Shown: one piece after another, positions 61,741 to 64,000 of the stretch
How the letters are laid out: every line of letters starts with the position of its first letter
Numbering within the stretch: the stretch's first letter is position 1
Origin: Cymbidium sinense
Taxonomy: Eukaryota; Streptophyta; Magnoliopsida; Asparagales; Orchidaceae
DNA length: 64,000 nucleotides
Assembly: GCA_021442155.1 (NCBI GenBank)
Contig: CM038221.1
Location: 41,301,648 to 41,365,647, forward strand
Direction of reading: 5' to 3'
Notes under the pieces: generated by a model
Databases searched by the model: none
The model's input: the letters and a program-made list of their open reading frames with translations, nothing else
Told to the model about the DNA's origin: nothing
Position numbers and translations under genes: made by a program

Positions 61741-62150
61741 GGCATCGAAGTGCCTTAGGAAAGATTTTAAATTTTGGAATTCAATTGTGGGTTTCAATCA
61801 TTTGGAATTAATTCATGATTTTAGAAAATCCATTGGAATTGATTTAAGGTTTGGTTTAGAATTGAAACTGATATGAGTTTGGAGAAAATCATTCAAGTTG
61901 GAATTGATTTGAGTTTGACTTGAAGGGAGGAAGTGAGGAATTTGGGTTAAGTTATAGGGTAGGCAAATTCTCCTAACACCCCAAAGGCATAACCTATTCC
62001 TATGGCTAACTCTTCTATATCTCTAGGGCTAGGTTGAGTGTCCACCTAATCACTAGATGTGTCTTAAGACTAAGGAACTCGTAAAGTCTAAGATAAGTCA
62101 TATGTCTAAGATGGAGGGGTTGAGAGCTCATCCTAAAAATGAGGTCAACA

Positions 62151-62155
62151 CAACC
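62151..62155. repeat. Target-site duplication CAACC (right) of the giant element
   Basis: CAACC directly after AGGTCAACA, equal to 16794-16798. Confidence 0.85.
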
Positions 62156-63504
62156 ATTAGGTTCTTCATGTTATTTTGTATATGGTTGGGCATAAAGTTA
62201 GCTTTGGTACCTCCAATTTAGTGAGCCAATGAAAGTTAGTTTGATTAGACAACTCTCCTTTTAAATCATAAGAGGATCACACATTTGAGTCCATTAAGAG
62301 GCACTTTTCAACATTTTATTCAATATAGCTAGGTTTTTTTCTTAGCCAAGGAATACTTGAAGAGGGAGTTATAGAGACCTATAGTGAACACGATCCCCTA
62401 GCTGTAGGTTTGTGATAATGAGCTTGGAAAGATGTTAATGGTATTGTAATAAAGGATTGACCATAACTAATTAATGCACATTGTAGGCTTTTAAGATTTA
62501 ATAGAGGGTAAACTATACGCATGAGTCTCAAGATTTTTTTTTTTTGAAATAAATATGGTTTACTTCAATCACAAGGATCAAAGCTTTTTAAAGAAGCAAC
62601 CTTTTAAGGTTAGTTATAATCTACAAAAATTAAAGAGCACTATCAATTAAATTAGGTTCTATTTAGATAAAATTGATGCAATAGGCTAGGTCAATTTTAA
62701 AAACAAGCCTATAGGGCCTTTAACGAGGATGGGGGTGTGGGACATCCTTAGAACCAAAGGTGATATGCTTAAAGGTAATTAATTAATGCAAATAAGGGAC
62801 ACATAGCACCATATTTATCGAAGGGAGATTCCCAAGTCTACCATGTTATCAGACTTACTTAGATGTAGAAGTAAATAGGGTAAGAAAAGAAAAACTTAAC
62901 TAATATCCCATAGATCATCCAAGTTTTTCATAGCCCAAACTTACTTATTCAATAAGTTAATTGATCCAATTTGATCAAAAGAAGATTTTTGTCAAAAAAT
63001 TCATGGTTGTCTTTTCCAAGGAGAACGTGCATGCTTAGGGATAAAGTGTCATAAGCTCTACAACTAGTGTAAGTTTTAAATTATAAAGTCAAAAGTGTCT
63101 TGAAGAGAATCACATTTACATGATGCAGAAGATTCTTAAATAAAGAATAAAAAGCCTAGTTTTCACTTAAGTGTTTATGTAGAAGTAAAGTTATCATAAG
63201 CTTTACAACTAAAGTGGTCTTGAAGAAAATAATTAGGTGATAAAAATGTAGGGAATAACCTACCAAATAAAATCATGACTCTAATAAAGATCACATAGTT
63301 GTATAGCTTTAGGTAATCAAGGCATGTGTTTAATTTATTAGTAATTATGGGCTACCTCATTTATGGTGATAAACTAAGGGTGTGACCAGATCTTTGATAA
63401 ATAAATGAGAATTACATTTCACTAAATTGGGCGTGTAATTGTTACCTTCATTATTGAATTAGGAAAATTTCAAAATCTATTGGGTTTAAGTGGTAATTGG
63501 AGCA
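62156..63504. other. Unassigned sequence right of the giant element
   Basis: No gene recognised. Two diverged copies of a segment of about 75 bases lie near 63040-63115 and 63187-63235 ('tcataagctctacaacta' / 'tcataagctttacaacta', then 'gtcttgaag'). It may be interior of the CACTA element ending at 63632. Confidence 0.35.
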
Positions 63505-63632
63505 TCATTGTTTTTTTTTAGAAATTTCCACTAGAAAAATTTCTGACTAAAAATCCATCAGAAAATCCACTAGCAATTTTCCACATATTAGTCCGTTAGA
63601 AATTCCGTCTATTATAGTTATTTTTTATAGTG
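63505..63632 (-). mobile_element. CACTA transposon terminus
   Basis: The reverse strand starts CACTATAAAAAATAACTA, and within 60 bases has 'agacggaatttctaacgg' and 'gatggattttt', the terminal CACTA plus GACGGAA-like subterminal motifs common in plant CACTA (En/Spm) elements. Only one terminus was found; the element would extend to lower coordinates. The other end and transposase are not visible here. Confidence 0.6.
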
Positions 63633-63911
63633 TTCATAGGATTCATCTTGTTGTCTAGAGCTAGGGCTCTCTCTCCTTATCATTACAACCTCTTTAGTGG
63701 TTAGGTTAAATAAATCTCCAAGCTTAAATTTAAATAAGCCTTAGTTGGCTTCACCTATAAACCCTAAGAAGACCCATTTAAATCCTTAACATACTCTAAA
63801 TTTCCCAAATCCAAAGAAAGTTTCTCAAGTTCCCTAGACCACATTTGAGTCTATCCATATGGTTTGGAGAGATGGTCAACTTACTTTGACCATTAGACAC
63901 CAAAAATTATC
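63633..63911. other. Unassigned sequence
   Basis: About 280 bases between the CACTA end and LTR H. Just before LTR H is 'gacaccaaaaattat', which in reverse could be a decayed primer-binding site, but the match is weak. Confidence 0.25.
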
Positions 63912-64000
63912 TGTGGTGTTTATTTTCAAATGTGGGGTAGATACCACATAGATTGTAGAGGGTATTTATTAAAGTGATCGTGTATGAAATTAAGGTATGA
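63912..64000 (-). repeat. Start of a diverged giant-family LTR (H), cut by window edge
   Basis: Begins TGTGGTG and then keeps the order of the LTR end: 'accacatagat', 'tattaaagtgatcgtgta', 'gaaattaaggtatga', matching 54330-54390 and 6990-7080 with many changes. Only 89 bases are in the window. Confidence 0.5.

Larger units (their letters stand above)
16799..62150 (-). mobile_element. Giant Tat-lineage Ty3/gypsy LTR retrotransposon with two nested solo LTRs
   Basis: One insertion bounded by CAACC on both sides. The 5' LTR is at 54243-62150 and the 3' LTR at 16799-17587 plus 25535-32597. These two LTRs resemble each other more closely than either resembles LTRs B, C or D; for example the stretch near 28490 and that near 57980 are nearly identical. 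Internal genes run on the minus strand: gag, protease, reverse transcriptase, RNase H, second RNase H, integrase. A second RNase H between RNase H and integrase marks the Tat (Ogre/Retand) lineage. The net length without nested LTRs B and C is about 29.4 kb: LTRs of 7.9 kb and an internal region of about 13.7 kb. All genes carry stops or frameshifts, so the copy is non-autonomous. Confidence 0.88.
54243..62150 (-). repeat. 5' LTR (F), 7.91 kb, uninterrupted
   Basis: Complete LTR from TGTGGTGAAA to AGGTCAACA, the best reference copy as nothing is inserted in it. In plus coordinates: U5 end (54243), pyrimidine tract (55844-55923), conserved block (about 57030-57135), GC-rich block (about 58735-58870), hairpin-like segment (about 58940-58975), GGTCAA-dense region (about 60060-60920), four type i units (61030-61740) and tail block (about 61925-62150). 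Promoter and transcript start should lie here; none can be fixed from sequence alone. Open reading frames inside it are chance. Confidence 0.9.

Noticed and set aside
1..64000. Host gene exons, tRNA or rRNA
   Set aside because: No cellular protein motif, cloverleaf or ribosomal sequence was recognised; all coding signals are retroelement-derived.

Overview
The window is nuclear plant DNA made almost entirely of transposable elements, with no intact host gene, rRNA, tRNA or CRISPR recognised. It is AT-rich, has no long intact reading frame, and carries a Ty3/gypsy polyprotein of the plant Tat (Ogre/Retand) lineage. This suggests a large-genome flowering plant; the species cannot be told from the sequence.

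The central finding is one giant LTR retrotransposon on the minus strand, 16799-62150, bounded by the direct repeat CAACC (16794-16798 and 62151-62155). Reading along its transcription (high to low coordinates) it holds: 5' LTR 54243-62150 (7.9 kb); a tRNA-Arg-type primer-binding site 54217-54234; a leader with about 15 short tandem repeats; an unrecognised ORF1-like stretch; gag with a CCHH-like finger; aspartic protease; reverse transcriptase; RNase H; a second (archaeal-type) RNase H; integrase; a 2.8-kb 3' untranslated region with about 330-bp tandem repeats; and a 3' LTR (16799-17587 plus 25535-32597, 7.85 kb). All genes are broken by stops and frameshifts. Two further copies of the same 7.9-kb LTR sit inside it as solo LTRs: one in the 3' LTR (17588-25529, duplication CTCCA) and one, in opposite orientation, in the integrase zinc-binding domain (36450-44419, duplication ATGTA). 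Without these the element is about 29.4 kb.

Left of it (1-16793) is an older patchwork: the U3 end of a diverged family member (1-2589), an inverted diverged LTR fragment (about 3700-5215), a decayed gag of a different CCHC-type gypsy lineage (about 5375-6345), and a fourth solo LTR (6970-14636, imperfect duplication TGCCT/TGCCC). Right of it (62156-64000) lie unassigned sequence, the terminus of a CACTA DNA transposon (about 63505-63632), and the first bases of another diverged LTR of the family (from 63912).

The LTRs share one internal order, read from the U3 end: a conserved tail, about 180-bp tandem repeats, a 0.9-kb region dense in GGTCAA/TTGACC, a hairpin, a GC-rich block, a conserved block with a TATA-like motif, a purine/pyrimidine tract, and the U5 end. 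Two array types divide them into two subfamilies: 3' LTR, 5' LTR and the 6970 copy; versus the 17588 and 36450 copies.
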